Positions 37,037 through 46,642 of a DNA stretch of 64,000 nucleotides are shown one piece after another (within the stretch, counting starts at the first letter, position 1; every line of letters starts with the position of its first letter). The notes below the pieces were generated by a model, which did no database searches, was not told the origin of the DNA, and saw only the letters and a list, made by a program, of their open reading frames with translations. Source of the stretch: Pseudomonas putida (lineage in GTDB: Bacteria > Pseudomonadota > Gammaproteobacteria > Pseudomonadales > Pseudomonadaceae); contig NZ_MINI01000028.1 in NCBI RefSeq assembly GCF_002906855.1, forward strand, positions 2,480,001 through 2,544,000. Reading direction: 5' to 3'. The position numbers and the translations under genes were made by a program.

Positions 37037-38628
37037 AGACACTGCCTCTCACCATTCACCGGCAGTCCCTGCTTGCAGGATTGCTGGCGCTGCTGCTGTT
37101 CTGCGCCGGGGTGTATGGGCAGGCGCCAATCGGCTTCGACTCACGCTTCGTGCTGTTTGCCCAGGAGATGCTGCGCCATGGGCCGACGGTGTTCCCGACC
37201 ACTTACGGGCAGCCCTATGCCGACTATACGTCGCTCTCGACACTGTTCATCTGGCTGTTGTCATTACCGTTCGGGGAGGTCAATGGCCTGAGCGCATGGC
37301 TGCCCAGTGCCATCGCCGGCGCGGTGATCGTGACCCTGATGTACCGGCTGCTGGCGCCGTTCTCGCTGCGCTGGGCATGGAGCAGCATTTCCCTGCTGTT
37401 GCTGACCGTCACCTTCGTCAGTGAAGTCCGGGCGGTGTCACAGGACCTCATGCTGGCCGCCGTCGCCTTCAGCGTGTTCTACCTGGGGTACGCCCACGAC
37501 CAGCATGCTGCCGGGCGGCGCTGGCCGCTGGTGTTCGCCTTGTTGCTGTTGGGGTTTGGCATTCGCGGGCCGATCGGCCTGGTAGTGCCGACCGGCATGC
37601 TGTGCAGTTACTACCTGCTGACTGGCCAATGGCGGCGGATGCTGCTGTTTGGGGTGCTGGCCAGCCTGCTGCTGCTCGCCAGTGTCGGCCTGCTGCTGTG
37701 GCTGGCCAAGGCCAGCGGCGGCCAGGCGTTTCTGGATGATGTGATTCGCATGCAGTTCATGGGGCGCATGGATGGCAGCGAGGGCGCCAGCAGCCCGCTG
37801 TACTACTTCTCCAGCGCGCTGGGCAACTATGCGCTGGCCTATCCATTGGCACTGCTGGCACTGGTCGCCGCCTGGCTGGGCCGTGCGCAGCTGCAGGGGC
37901 CGGCGTTGCGCCTGGTCGGTTACTGCGCGGCTGCCGCGCTGCTGGTCATGGTCGGGCTGTCGATCCCCCAGGCCAAGAAGGCCCGCTACCTGCTACCGAT
38001 GCTGCCGATGGTGGCGATCATCGCCGCCTACCCGTTCCAGGTGGCCCAGGGGCGGTTATTCGCCTGGCTACGCAGTGCCATCCAGGGGCTATGGCTGCTG
38101 ATGCCGGGGCTGATGATGATTGCCTTGCTGGTGGCTCAGCGTCGTTACCCCGAAGAAACCGGTTCCGTCACCGTGCTGATGGTGGTGCTGGCGGCGTTGC
38201 AGTTGTGGGCGCTGTCGCGCCTGGTGCAGCCACATTGGCGTGCCGAAGTTGCCGCTGGCTGTGCGGTCATGGCGTTGTGGCTGGTGTATGTCGCGGTGGT
38301 CGAGCCAGTGGAGCGTCGGCTGTATGACACCCGCAGCTTCACCCTGGCAGTGCTCGCACAGGTTTCGCAGCAACCTGCCCCGCTGGTGCTGCATCGACTG
38401 GGCCAGGATGCCAAGGCCATCAAGTTCATGGTCAACCTCGACCAGGATCTGCGACCGCTGTTCACCGAGACCCCTAAACAACTGCAGGCCGTGCAGGGAC
38501 CGGCGTGGCTGATGATGGACCGACACGACTTCCAGGCACTGCAAGGCACGTCGATGCAAACGCTGCAGCCGCAAATCAGTGGACGCTTCGACAACAACGA
38601 CTATGTGCTGGTGTACCTCGGGCATTGA
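37033..38628 (+). CDS. Polytopic membrane glycosyltransferase, ArnT/PMT-like, at the end of the arn operon
   Basis: 531 residues from a GTG overlapping the ugd stop. It has about 11-12 membrane helices and a soluble C-terminus. The first loop has 'IGFDSRFVLFAQEMLRHG' and 'QPYADYTSLSTLFIWLL' in place of ArnT's DE and EKP-GYW, so the usual catalytic acid pattern (D-E) is reduced to a single Asp. It may use a different donor or acceptor. Tight coupling to ugd argues for a role in lipid A or another glycan made from the same precursors. Confidence 0.8.
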   Translation: MKTLPLTIHRQSLLAGLLALLLFCAGVYGQAPIGFDSRFVLFAQEMLRHGPTVFPTTYGQPYADYTSLSTLFIWLLSLPFGEVNGLSAWLPSAIAGAVIVTLMYRLLAPFSLRWAWSSISLLLLTVTFVSEVRAVSQDLMLAAVAFSVFYLGYAHDQHAAGRRWPLVFALLLLGFGIRGPIGLVVPTGMLCSYYLLTGQWRRMLLFGVLASLLLLASVGLLLWLAKASGGQAFLDDVIRMQFMGRMDGSEGASSPLYYFSSALGNYALAYPLALLALVAAWLGRAQLQGPALRLVGYCAAAALLVMVGLSIPQAKKARYLLPMLPMVAIIAAYPFQVAQGRLFAWLRSAIQGLWLLMPGLMMIALLVAQRRYPEETGSVTVLMVVLAALQLWALSRLVQPHWRAEVAAGCAVMALWLVYVAVVEPVERRLYDTRSFTLAVLAQVSQQPAPLVLHRLGQDAKAIKFMVNLDQDLRPLFTETPKQLQAVQGPAWLMMDRHDFQALQGTSMQTLQPQISGRFDNNDYVLVYLGH

Positions 38629-38645
38629 AGAACAGCTGGGGTTGC

Positions 38646-38960
38646 CTACAACTTGCGAGCGCGCAAGCGCTCGTGATAGCGGCCGCCCAATGCCCCTCCC
38701 CAGGGCATGATCAGGCCGATCACCAGCAGCACGATCAACAGCGTGACCCCTTCGAACGGGCTGAAGAACTCCAGTACGGCGCAGCCCAGGGTCAGCAGCA
38801 GCCCCAGGACCGTCAAGGCGTCCGGTTTGAGCACCGGGCAGTCGCTGCTCGCCACTGAGGAATGCAGAAAACCCACCAACCACAGGTAAAGCCAGCTGAC
38901 CACGGATGCGATGAACAACATCAGAAACATCAAGTGATGGCTAAATATCGAAGTGTGCAT
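38646..38960 (-). CDS. Small membrane protein (104 aa)
   Basis: Three hydrophobic segments: 'LMFLMLFIASVVSWLYLWLVGF', 'ALTVLGLLLTLGCAVLEFF' and 'VTLLIVLLVIGLIMPWGG'. It ends in a basic tail (GRYHERLRARKL). No family recognised. AGGG upstream of the ATG at 38960. Convergent with the arn-operon transferase and divergent from the ABC genes. Confidence 0.7.
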   Translation of the reverse strand: MHTSIFSHHLMFLMLFIASVVSWLYLWLVGFLHSSVASSDCPVLKPDALTVLGLLLTLGCAVLEFFSPFEGVTLLIVLLVIGLIMPWGGALGGRYHERLRARKL

Positions 38961-39103
38961 GATGGGCAGCCCTGCTCAAGTATGCGTGTGGCGTTAGCGC
39001 TGGTTTAAGGCATTCGAAGTGAAAGTTCCGTCAAAAAAACCTGTCCTCGTGACTGGACTGCTTAAAATGTCGTTTTCCGATTCGGCGTGAAGGAACCCCA
39101 CCA

Positions 39104-39799
39104 TTGAAAGGCCCGCAGAACTCTCACGCCGACGTGGTCTTGATCGAGGCCAGGCAACTGGGTCGTGTCGATCTGCAGACCCAGGCCGCCTTGCTGGCAC
39201 CCACCGACTTTTCATTGCACGCAGGCGAACGCCTGGCACTCATCGGTGCGTCGGGTTCGGGCAAAAGTGTCTTGTTGCGCGCCCTGGCGCTGCTGGATGC
39301 ACCCAGCTCGGGTGAAGTCCTTTGGCTTGGCGAACCGATAACAGCACCACGGATACCGCATTTTCGCTCGCGCGCCTGCTACCTGACGCAACGTGCCGCG
39401 CTGGTAGAAGGCAGTGTCATGGACAACGTGCGGCTGCCCTTCACGCTCAAGCACAACCGCCAGTACCGGTTTGATGCAGATACGGCGACGCGCCTGTTGG
39501 CGCTGGCCGGCAAGCCGAGCGGCTTTCTCGACAAGACCGGCACCGACCTGTCCGGTGGCGAGGCACAGCTGGTGGCGCTCGTGCGGGCCCTGTTGCTGGC
39601 GCCACAGGTGCTGTTGCTCGACGAACCGACCTCCGCGCTCGACCCACAATCGGTGGCCGCCGTAGAAGCGCTGGTCATGAACTGGCTCGACGAATCCCCC
39701 AGCAGCCGAGCTTTCCTCTGGATCACCCACGACCATGCTCAAGCCGAGCGCATCAGTACGCGCACATTGACGATGCACCACGGCGTCTTGCAAAAATGA
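39104..39799 (+). CDS. fetA: ABC transporter ATP-binding protein (FetA/YbbL type)
   Basis: 231 residues from a TTG start with AGGA 10 bases upstream; no ATG lies nearby. Walker A 'GASGSGKSV', signature 'LSGGEAQLVALVRALLLAP', Walker B 'VLLLDEPTSALDP' and the switch His 'WITHDHAQAE' are intact. With the following permease it matches the FetAB system linked to iron homeostasis and peroxide resistance in E. coli. Substrate is inferred from the permease family. Confidence 0.85.
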   Translation: MKGPQNSHADVVLIEARQLGRVDLQTQAALLAPTDFSLHAGERLALIGASGSGKSVLLRALALLDAPSSGEVLWLGEPITAPRIPHFRSRACYLTQRAALVEGSVMDNVRLPFTLKHNRQYRFDADTATRLLALAGKPSGFLDKTGTDLSGGEAQLVALVRALLLAPQVLLLDEPTSALDPQSVAAVEALVMNWLDESPSSRAFLWITHDHAQAERISTRTLTMHHGVLQK

Positions 39800-40590
39800 A
39801 CTACCACAACCTTGCCTACACCGACGTGGCGATCGCCGCCGCGCTGATCCTGGTCAACGGCCTGCTGTCACTGCTGCTGAAACTGCAACTGGAGCGCCAG
39901 CTGCTTTGGGCATCGCTGCGCACCATCACCCAGCTGTTGGCCATCGGCTATATCCTCGGCTGGGTGTTCCAGCATGCCCAGTGGTACATCGTGCTGCCGC
40001 TGATGCTGAGCATGACGCTGATTGCCGGGTTTTCTGCAGCTGGCAGAGGCCAGCATCGCCATCGGGGGCAGTTGGCCGACAGCGTGTTGTCGGTCGGGTT
40101 GAGTGCCTGGTTGGTCACGGCCATTGGCCTGTTCGTGGTGCTGCGCGTGCGCCCCTGGTACGAGCCGCAATACGCCATTCCCATTCTTGGCATGATCCTC
40201 GGCAATACCCTGACCGCCGTCGCCTTGGGGATCGACCGCATGACCCGCGAGCTGAGCGCCCAACGGCCAACCGTGGACATGATTCTGTCGCTGGGTGGCA
40301 CGCGTTGGGAGGCGGCACGCGCCGCAGCCAGCCAAGCGCTAAAGGCCGGCATGATGCCGACCCTGAACCAGATGTCGGTAGTGGGTATCGTCAGCCTGCC
40401 GGGCATGATGACCGGGCAGATACTGGCAGGACAGGCACCAGGGGACGCCGTGCGTTACCAGATCGTCATCATGTTCCTGATCGCCGCCGCGTCGGCGCTG
40501 GGCACGGTGTGTGCCGTGCTGATGACGTTCAACCGGCTGTTTTCGCCTGCGCATCAGTTTATGGCGCAGAGGCTGGTCAGGCGGGGTTGA
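39796..40590 (+). CDS. fetB: ABC transporter permease (FetB/YbbM, UPF0014)
   Basis: 264 residues with about seven membrane helices. 'LERQLLWASLRTITQLLAIGY', 'ILGMILGNTLTAVALGIDRM' and 'MNQMSVVGIVSLPGMMTGQI'-type text ('MPTLNQMSVVGIVSLPGM') define the family. ATG overlaps the ATPase stop (ATGA). It probably exports iron. Convergent with the Rhs gene downstream. Confidence 0.88.
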   Translation: MNYHNLAYTDVAIAAALILVNGLLSLLLKLQLERQLLWASLRTITQLLAIGYILGWVFQHAQWYIVLPLMLSMTLIAGFSAAGRGQHRHRGQLADSVLSVGLSAWLVTAIGLFVVLRVRPWYEPQYAIPILGMILGNTLTAVALGIDRMTRELSAQRPTVDMILSLGGTRWEAARAAASQALKAGMMPTLNQMSVVGIVSLPGMMTGQILAGQAPGDAVRYQIVIMFLIAAASALGTVCAVLMTFNRLFSPAHQFMAQRLVRRG

Positions 40591-40672
40591 GGAAGCTGGA
40601 AATACTTCTTCAGGACGCGAACCTCCGTGATAAGGTAATCAGTGCCGCCTTCAATAAATTCAGCAGTTACTT

Positions 40673-43558
40673 TCAGCTAAAGAATCGTCCAAAACCCCGA
40701 CTTCCTTTCTGCTTGTCAAGTGCTGCTTTCACGATGTTAATTCTCTTCACTTCGATACCGACATTCATGGAAGTTGCACCGCGACCAACCCTAAGCTTGC
40801 GATCATTGTTCCTTCTCAAATAGCTATCAATAATTTTCTTCTGATCTCCCGTGGTCGATAGTTTCTGTAGCACCGTATTCGAATGGCTATATTTAAAAAA
40901 TTTTAAGGAAATATCTGTGAGGTCGCTCAGGTCGCCTGGAGAAACAAAGTGACGCGTCCCGCCGGCAGATATGAAGTCAGAGAATTGATTGTGTGTATCT
41001 ATGAATTCACCGGGAAATTGGCTCATGGCTCGCGCGTTAACAATGCTGAACATCGCACAGTCAACGGCCGACTTTTGAGCGCGCGTTTCATAGATAAGTA
41101 CAAGGGGTCGCTTATTGACATTTGGGATACGACGTTTCACTTCGTTATACAAGTCTCTCAACCCTAGACCAATCCCGCCGGAGTTCGGAACATAGCGTCC
41201 ATCAGGCGAGGTTGTCATTCCTTCCACTGACTCCACGTTTATGAGTGTCGCTCGGGTCGCCCCCTCTGGCTTATAAATATCGAAAGCTGTAAAGTGACCA
41301 GTGATGGGGGACCTAGGCGCCATCTGCACAATCGCTTGATAGTGCAGGGCGCCTGATGTTTTTTGATCTTTCAGCAATTTTGAGACGAATCTCGCTACGT
41401 CGCTGTAATACTCAATTGCACCAGGAGAAGAGCTATCATTTTTCCCCTTGCGCGCATTCTCGGATTCGACAATGGTTCGCATCGTCAGTATATCGAGGTC
41501 CTGTTGCTTCTCACCTGGCTGACGGTTGTGGCGGAAGTTTTCCATCGCATGCTCTAATGAACTCTTTAGTGACGCCTCGGGATGTTTGCCATCTGGATCA
41601 GTCATAAGAATCGGATTATTCCAGCAGAACCTAAAAAGATTAAGTCCATCGTTAAGCCCATCTGGGTCTGCACTGAGCCATCTGCTCAGTTCAGGCTGGT
41701 AATAACGCCAGCCATAGTAAATCAGCCCTGTCGCGTCGATTTCATGCCCTGAATAGCGATAAGTACGCTGCATCAGGCTACTAACCTCCTCGGCCTCTTC
41801 ATCCCTACCGACAGTACCGCCGTAAGGGGCGTGCTCCTCACGCGCAGTGACTTTGCCAGAATCGTCCATTTCCCCGCCAATGCTGCCCAGGTGATCTCTG
41901 AAGCTGTAGCGTAAATGTGACTTGCCTGACATGGGTGTTTCAACCAGGCGAACGCCGCCCCCCTCGCTGACAACAACGTGCTTCTGAGTCACTGCCTGAT
42001 CAGTCAGCAACCGTTGCCGTACTTCACAGCCACCGGCGTAGGTGGTGAAGGTAGCCTGCATGCCACCTGAAACGGTTACCGTGTGGATTTTACACGTGCG
42101 AGTACCACCGTCGGCGTAGTGATAGGCCTCGGTGTCGTCCCCTTCCCCCTCCTCACGCAACACTTGGCTCACCTGGCGCAGCTGGTTATCGGCATACCAG
42201 GCCAGCGCCCGACCATCGCTCAGCTGCTTCTGCAGCCCACCCGCCAGGAAGCCCGTCTCAGGTGACAAACCGCCCTCTTTGAGCGTGGCGCGATTGCTAC
42301 CGGTAGCAACGCTGAGCTCGCGGCGCCGGTCGGCAGCTCCACCCATATGACTGATCAGGGTGAGGTTGTCGCCATCATCGTAGCTATAAGCTTCGCTGTA
42401 GGGCTTCCAGACTTTGCCCCCTGAGGGATCACTGGAGTGGCGTGCGACCGGAGCTCGCTCACGCCCGGTTGCCGAGGTCAGCCGGTAGCAGGTGTCGTAG
42501 GTATACAGGCGTAGGCCAGTGGCCTGCTGATTGTCGTGCCATTGCGGGTCGGCGCCTTTGTCTTCGAGCGTAAGAATATTGCCGACCGGGTCATAGGTGT
42601 AGTGCAAGTCACTGATCAGCAAAGCGCCAGATGGATGGCCAGCCGGGCGGGCTACGCTATGCCGGGTCAGGTACTGGGTACGTTGATCGTACGCGTACGT
42701 CTCGACTACACCGCTACCTGCGGTCTGCGAGAGTACCGCGCCGTCGGCCCTGCGCACCACGTCACGCAGGGTGACTACCTCTGTCAACGGGGCTGCGCCC
42801 TGCCCTGCATAGCGCAGTCGGGTTTCCATGACGCTGGCGCTAATGTCATACGCGGTGATAGTGGAAACATTTGCTGCATTGGTCATGGACAGCGCCGTGC
42901 CGGTAGCGTCATAGGTTGCGCAGACAACCAAGGCCTCTTCAGTGTCATTTTCTGTGGTCACTTCCCAGTCAGGCAGCCCCACTTCAGGCTTTAGCAGTCG
43001 CTGTTCAGTCAACAAGGCCTGGCCAGTGAGGGAGACGCGCAAGGTGCGACTGATGCCGGCATTGTTGCTCAGTTCCGTCATGGCGCCGGCCAGGTTCCTG
43101 GCCCGCCAGCGGGTATCGCTGGCCAATGCATACGCAAACCGCTCCCGAGTGCGGGCGAGGCCAGCCGCCGGTTGCTCTGTCGCGGCGAGCGGGCGCCCAG
43201 CAGCGGTTGCAGGCTCGTAGATCACTGCACTGACAGTGCCTTGGGCATTTTGCGACCACAACGGCCGGCCACCAATATCGCCAAGTGAAAGTGACACGTC
43301 TCCATCAGCGGTATGGAGTTTTAGCGTGGCAGCGCTAAGCGCAATGACGGTCAGCGCATCGGCATGGTCGGTAGCAGGATTGTCCAACTGGCGTGCGCCG
43401 TAGGCCCGGCTGGTGCGTGTCAGTGGATCCACCCTCGTTCGGGTGGTCAGTAGCCGAGCGGATGCGTCCTTATGTGTCCGCAGGAAACGCAGAACCCTGA
43501 AACCAGCAGCGACATTCGGTGTACCGAGGTGCAGGGACGGCACGGTGTTGACCGGCAT
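40673..43558 (-). CDS. Rhs/TccC-type toxin with YopJ-like C-terminal domain
   Basis: 961 residues from the ATG at 43558 (GGAG 6 bases upstream, preferred to 43570). Residues about 1-655 are the YD-repeat shell ('LHYTYDPVGNILTLEDKGAD' and similar), closing with the Rhs core '(D)HLGSIGGEMDDSG', 'YYGWRYYQPELSRWLSADPD' and 'DPDGK'. The variable C-terminal domain (about 659-961) has H755 in 'GHFTAFDIYKP', E776 in 'LINVESVEG', Q828 and C834 in 'RAQKSAVDCAMFSIVNARAM', the layout of the YopJ/Avr acetyltransferase (C55) family. No immunity gene follows. Likely cleaved from the shell and delivered to eukaryotic host cells. Confidence 0.85.
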   Translation of the reverse strand: MPVNTVPSLHLGTPNVAAGFRVLRFLRTHKDASARLLTTRTRVDPLTRTSRAYGARQLDNPATDHADALTVIALSAATLKLHTADGDVSLSLGDIGGRPLWSQNAQGTVSAVIYEPATAAGRPLAATEQPAAGLARTRERFAYALASDTRWRARNLAGAMTELSNNAGISRTLRVSLTGQALLTEQRLLKPEVGLPDWEVTTENDTEEALVVCATYDATGTALSMTNAANVSTITAYDISASVMETRLRYAGQGAAPLTEVVTLRDVVRRADGAVLSQTAGSGVVETYAYDQRTQYLTRHSVARPAGHPSGALLISDLHYTYDPVGNILTLEDKGADPQWHDNQQATGLRLYTYDTCYRLTSATGRERAPVARHSSDPSGGKVWKPYSEAYSYDDGDNLTLISHMGGAADRRRELSVATGSNRATLKEGGLSPETGFLAGGLQKQLSDGRALAWYADNQLRQVSQVLREEGEGDDTEAYHYADGGTRTCKIHTVTVSGGMQATFTTYAGGCEVRQRLLTDQAVTQKHVVVSEGGGVRLVETPMSGKSHLRYSFRDHLGSIGGEMDDSGKVTAREEHAPYGGTVGRDEEAEEVSSLMQRTYRYSGHEIDATGLIYYGWRYYQPELSRWLSADPDGLNDGLNLFRFCWNNPILMTDPDGKHPEASLKSSLEHAMENFRHNRQPGEKQQDLDILTMRTIVESENARKGKNDSSSPGAIEYYSDVARFVSKLLKDQKTSGALHYQAIVQMAPRSPITGHFTAFDIYKPEGATRATLINVESVEGMTTSPDGRYVPNSGGIGLGLRDLYNEVKRRIPNVNKRPLVLIYETRAQKSAVDCAMFSIVNARAMSQFPGEFIDTHNQFSDFISAGGTRHFVSPGDLSDLTDISLKFFKYSHSNTVLQKLSTTGDQKKIIDSYLRRNNDRKLRVGRGATSMNVGIEVKRINIVKAALDKQKGSRGFGRFFS

Positions 43559-43729
43559 ACGAATCTCCATTTACTTTCGGTTCAGGGCAGCAGGAGTTCG
43601 GGATTGCAACGATTGCAGACAACGATGGCTGATCAGGAAATGGCTTGGCAACTGACAGAACTGATAGGTGCCTGGCCACTCGCTCGATGATACGGTCCCC
43701 CATGATTTATGCATTTCCCCGCCAGGTGA

Positions 43730-46585
43730 ATGATGATCAGTTCCTCCCCTGCCCTGCATATGAGCACGCCGACGGTGAGCGTTAAAGAAAGTACAGGCGC
43801 TCAGGCACGCGAGTTGCGTTTTCTGCGTCACCCAGATCGGGCGAGCACCAGCGAACCTGCATCCATCCTGATCTCGCGCAGCGTCAACGAACCTATGTTG
43901 CGCACCGTCAGGCTGTATGGCGCACGGCAACTTCAGAATACCGACGGCCTGGTGATCCCTGATGCCATTAGCCATGCTGCACTTAATCGGCAGGCACTCA
44001 TGACTCATACCGCAGACGGGGATGAGTCATATTCTCTGGGCGGTATCGGTGGGCAGCCCATATGGGCCCGCAACGCTCAGGGAACGGTAAATGTTTTTAT
44101 CTATGAAGGTGCTGATACCACTGGGCGATTGCTGTCGGTTACCGAAACAGCGGCAGGAAGGCAAAAAGCCCGCACTCGGGAAAAACTGATTTACGGGGAA
44201 AGCAACCAGGCTGGCCGCAAGGCGCGCAACCTGGCAGGAGCAGTAACGCGTCGTTACGACAATGCCGGGTATACGGAGACCTGCTCGATAGCACTTACCA
44301 AGCGATCGATCGTTTCAGCACAGTGTCTGCTGAAACTGCAGGAAGCGTTGCCTGACTGGGCGGCCATCGAGCCGCCAGAGACCGAAGCGGCGCTCACGCA
44401 AATGGCAACTTACGATGCCACAGGAGCTGTGCTGACCAGTACCAACTCGGAAGATGTCACTGCAGCCACCGCATACGATATCACTGGCGTACTGCACACT
44501 GCCCGGCTCAAATACAAGCGGCAAACCGCTCCGGTCGACCTCATTACCTTGAGGGACATCGTGCGTCAGCCGAACGGTGCGGTGATTACGCAGTCAATGG
44601 GAAATGGGCTGACGGAGTTATTGGCGTACGACCCGCGCACACATTACCTGACTCGGCATACCATCATGCGCCCCTCGCATCACCGGCATGGCCCACTGGT
44701 TATCAGCGACCTGCATTATGTATACGACCCAGTGGGCAATATCCTGACACTTGATGATAAGGGAGCCGACCCGCAATGGCACCGCAACCAGCAGGCTACT
44801 GGTTTACGAAGCTACGCGTACGACACCCTCTATCGACTGGCCGCTGCTACCGGGCGGGAGCGTGTTCCCGTTGCACATTATGGCGTTGGCTCCTCAGAAA
44901 GCAGGGTCTGGGTTCCCTATACCGAAATCTTTTCCTACGATCATGGGGATAACCTCGCCCTGATTCGTCACCTCGCAGGCGCTGGCGATTACACGCGCAA
45001 GCTCGCCGTTGCCGAGGACAGCAATCGAGCGTTAGTCGATAAGCTTGGTCAGGCAGCTACGAATGGCTTCTGGGCCGGTGGGCTGCAAAAGCAACTGTCC
45101 AATGGCCAGGCGTTAAGCTGGTATGCCGATAATCAGTTGTATCAGGTCGCGCTGGTGACACGAAGCGACGGAGAACCGAATGACACCGAGCGTTACCTGT
45201 ACGCAGATGGCGGCACCCGTTCCCGCAAAATCCAAATAGTCCAGGTTGCTTGTGGTTTACAGTCCTCGATAACCACTTACGCAGCTGGATGTGAGCGCCG
45301 TCAACGCCGACTGGCGAATGCGCTCCAGAAAGACATTTCTATTACCACTGCCGGAGAAGTGCGCTTTATCGAGAACAAACTCACTGGCGAACTTCATCTG
45401 CGCTATGCCTTCACGGACCGCCTGGGGAGTTGTGGGGGGGAGGCAGATGAGGTGGGACGTATAACTTCGCGTGAAGAGTTCTCAGCTTATGGCGACAGCG
45501 CTGGCTCGGATGAAGAGTCGACAGAAATTACTGATCGCACAGTGCGCTACGCTGCTAAGGAGCGGGATGCAACGGGGTTGTATTATTACGGCTGGCGTTA
45601 TTATCAAGCTGAGCTGGGTCGATGGTTAAGCGCCGATCCAGGTGGATTGATTGATGGAGCCAACTTGTTCCGGTTCTGCCGTAATAATCCTGTCACCCTG
45701 AATGATCCGGATGGAAGAGATCCTCATGAAACTCTACAAGAGAATTTCCTGGTCAACGTGCGCCCCATGATTCTCAGTCGGAAGGATTTAGATTATGACG
45801 CCGCACTCGGCATCCTCGAAAGTCATTTAAAGCTGACAGGACAGGCGTTAGGCGAAAGCACCGTGAAGATCATGGAGTATTTTCATAAAGCACCTCGCTC
45901 AATAAACACAGGCTATGAGAAAGTAGGTGGCTACTCGGATGGTTATGTGAAAAACATGTTTGCCACCGAGGCACGGTCAAATAGCAGCCACTACATCGAT
46001 ATGCGCTTTGATACGGATAGCGCGCTGGTCAATATTGAGGGCGCTATTCCAGCGCTTAAAGAGCTGTATTTTTCTGATGATTTTAAGGTTGTGAGTAGTG
46101 AGCTTGCTCCTGCGCATCCAACCTATGGGGCAATACAGATGCACTCATTGGAGCTCTCCCAAGGCGGGGCGCCGATTTACGGGCCTTCTGCGTTCTTTTT
46201 AGCTGACGACACTGAGGCAATGAGATACCTGAGTTATACGCCGCAAGATTCTTTCCGTCTATTTGAGGATCTAACGACCCATGGCGAGGCCAAGCGCTTT
46301 CAAAACCACATGGCCGCAGCGGGTAACATGTATCCGTTAATTCGCTATGCGACGCCGGAACAGCTGAATTTTTATGAGCAGGTTATTATCAATGAGCAGA
46401 TTCCGCATGGCCCACTAGAGGCTTACATTGAGTGGCAGTCTCACGGTCGCCTGCTGTTTGGGAAGGACATTGAGCACCTTGCAATCGCTGAAAGTGAAGT
46501 AAGCTTATGGACTTGGCTCAACGGTAGCAATCGTGCTGTTGACGCGTTCACTAAAAGGTTTAATGTAAAGACTCATTTCATTTGA
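43730..46585 (+). CDS. Rhs/TccC-type toxin with DUF3626-like C-terminal domain
   Basis: 951 residues (the second ATG at 43733 is equally possible; AGGTG lies just upstream). The shell up to about residue 663 is a clear paralogue of the divergent Rhs protein ('LHYVYDPVGNILTLDDKGAD', 'YYGWRYYQAELGRWLSADPG', 'DPDGRD'). The C-terminal 288 residues are unrelated to that neighbour. 'YGAIQMHSLELSQGGAPIYG', 'AYIEWQSHGRLLFGKDIEHL' and a DSF between them follow the pattern I recall for DUF3626, a family whose activity I cannot state. No immunity gene is seen. GC of the tail is lower than the shell. Confidence 0.85.
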   Translation: MMISSSPALHMSTPTVSVKESTGAQARELRFLRHPDRASTSEPASILISRSVNEPMLRTVRLYGARQLQNTDGLVIPDAISHAALNRQALMTHTADGDESYSLGGIGGQPIWARNAQGTVNVFIYEGADTTGRLLSVTETAAGRQKARTREKLIYGESNQAGRKARNLAGAVTRRYDNAGYTETCSIALTKRSIVSAQCLLKLQEALPDWAAIEPPETEAALTQMATYDATGAVLTSTNSEDVTAATAYDITGVLHTARLKYKRQTAPVDLITLRDIVRQPNGAVITQSMGNGLTELLAYDPRTHYLTRHTIMRPSHHRHGPLVISDLHYVYDPVGNILTLDDKGADPQWHRNQQATGLRSYAYDTLYRLAAATGRERVPVAHYGVGSSESRVWVPYTEIFSYDHGDNLALIRHLAGAGDYTRKLAVAEDSNRALVDKLGQAATNGFWAGGLQKQLSNGQALSWYADNQLYQVALVTRSDGEPNDTERYLYADGGTRSRKIQIVQVACGLQSSITTYAAGCERRQRRLANALQKDISITTAGEVRFIENKLTGELHLRYAFTDRLGSCGGEADEVGRITSREEFSAYGDSAGSDEESTEITDRTVRYAAKERDATGLYYYGWRYYQAELGRWLSADPGGLIDGANLFRFCRNNPVTLNDPDGRDPHETLQENFLVNVRPMILSRKDLDYDAALGILESHLKLTGQALGESTVKIMEYFHKAPRSINTGYEKVGGYSDGYVKNMFATEARSNSSHYIDMRFDTDSALVNIEGAIPALKELYFSDDFKVVSSELAPAHPTYGAIQMHSLELSQGGAPIYGPSAFFLADDTEAMRYLSYTPQDSFRLFEDLTTHGEAKRFQNHMAAAGNMYPLIRYATPEQLNFYEQVIINEQIPHGPLEAYIEWQSHGRLLFGKDIEHLAIAESEVSLWTWLNGSNRAVDAFTKRFNVKTHFI

Positions 46586-46642
46586 TTTCGGTAGTTTACT
46601 GCCTGGAGAAGGCTGCGGTAAGCAGCTGCACTATCAACCTCC

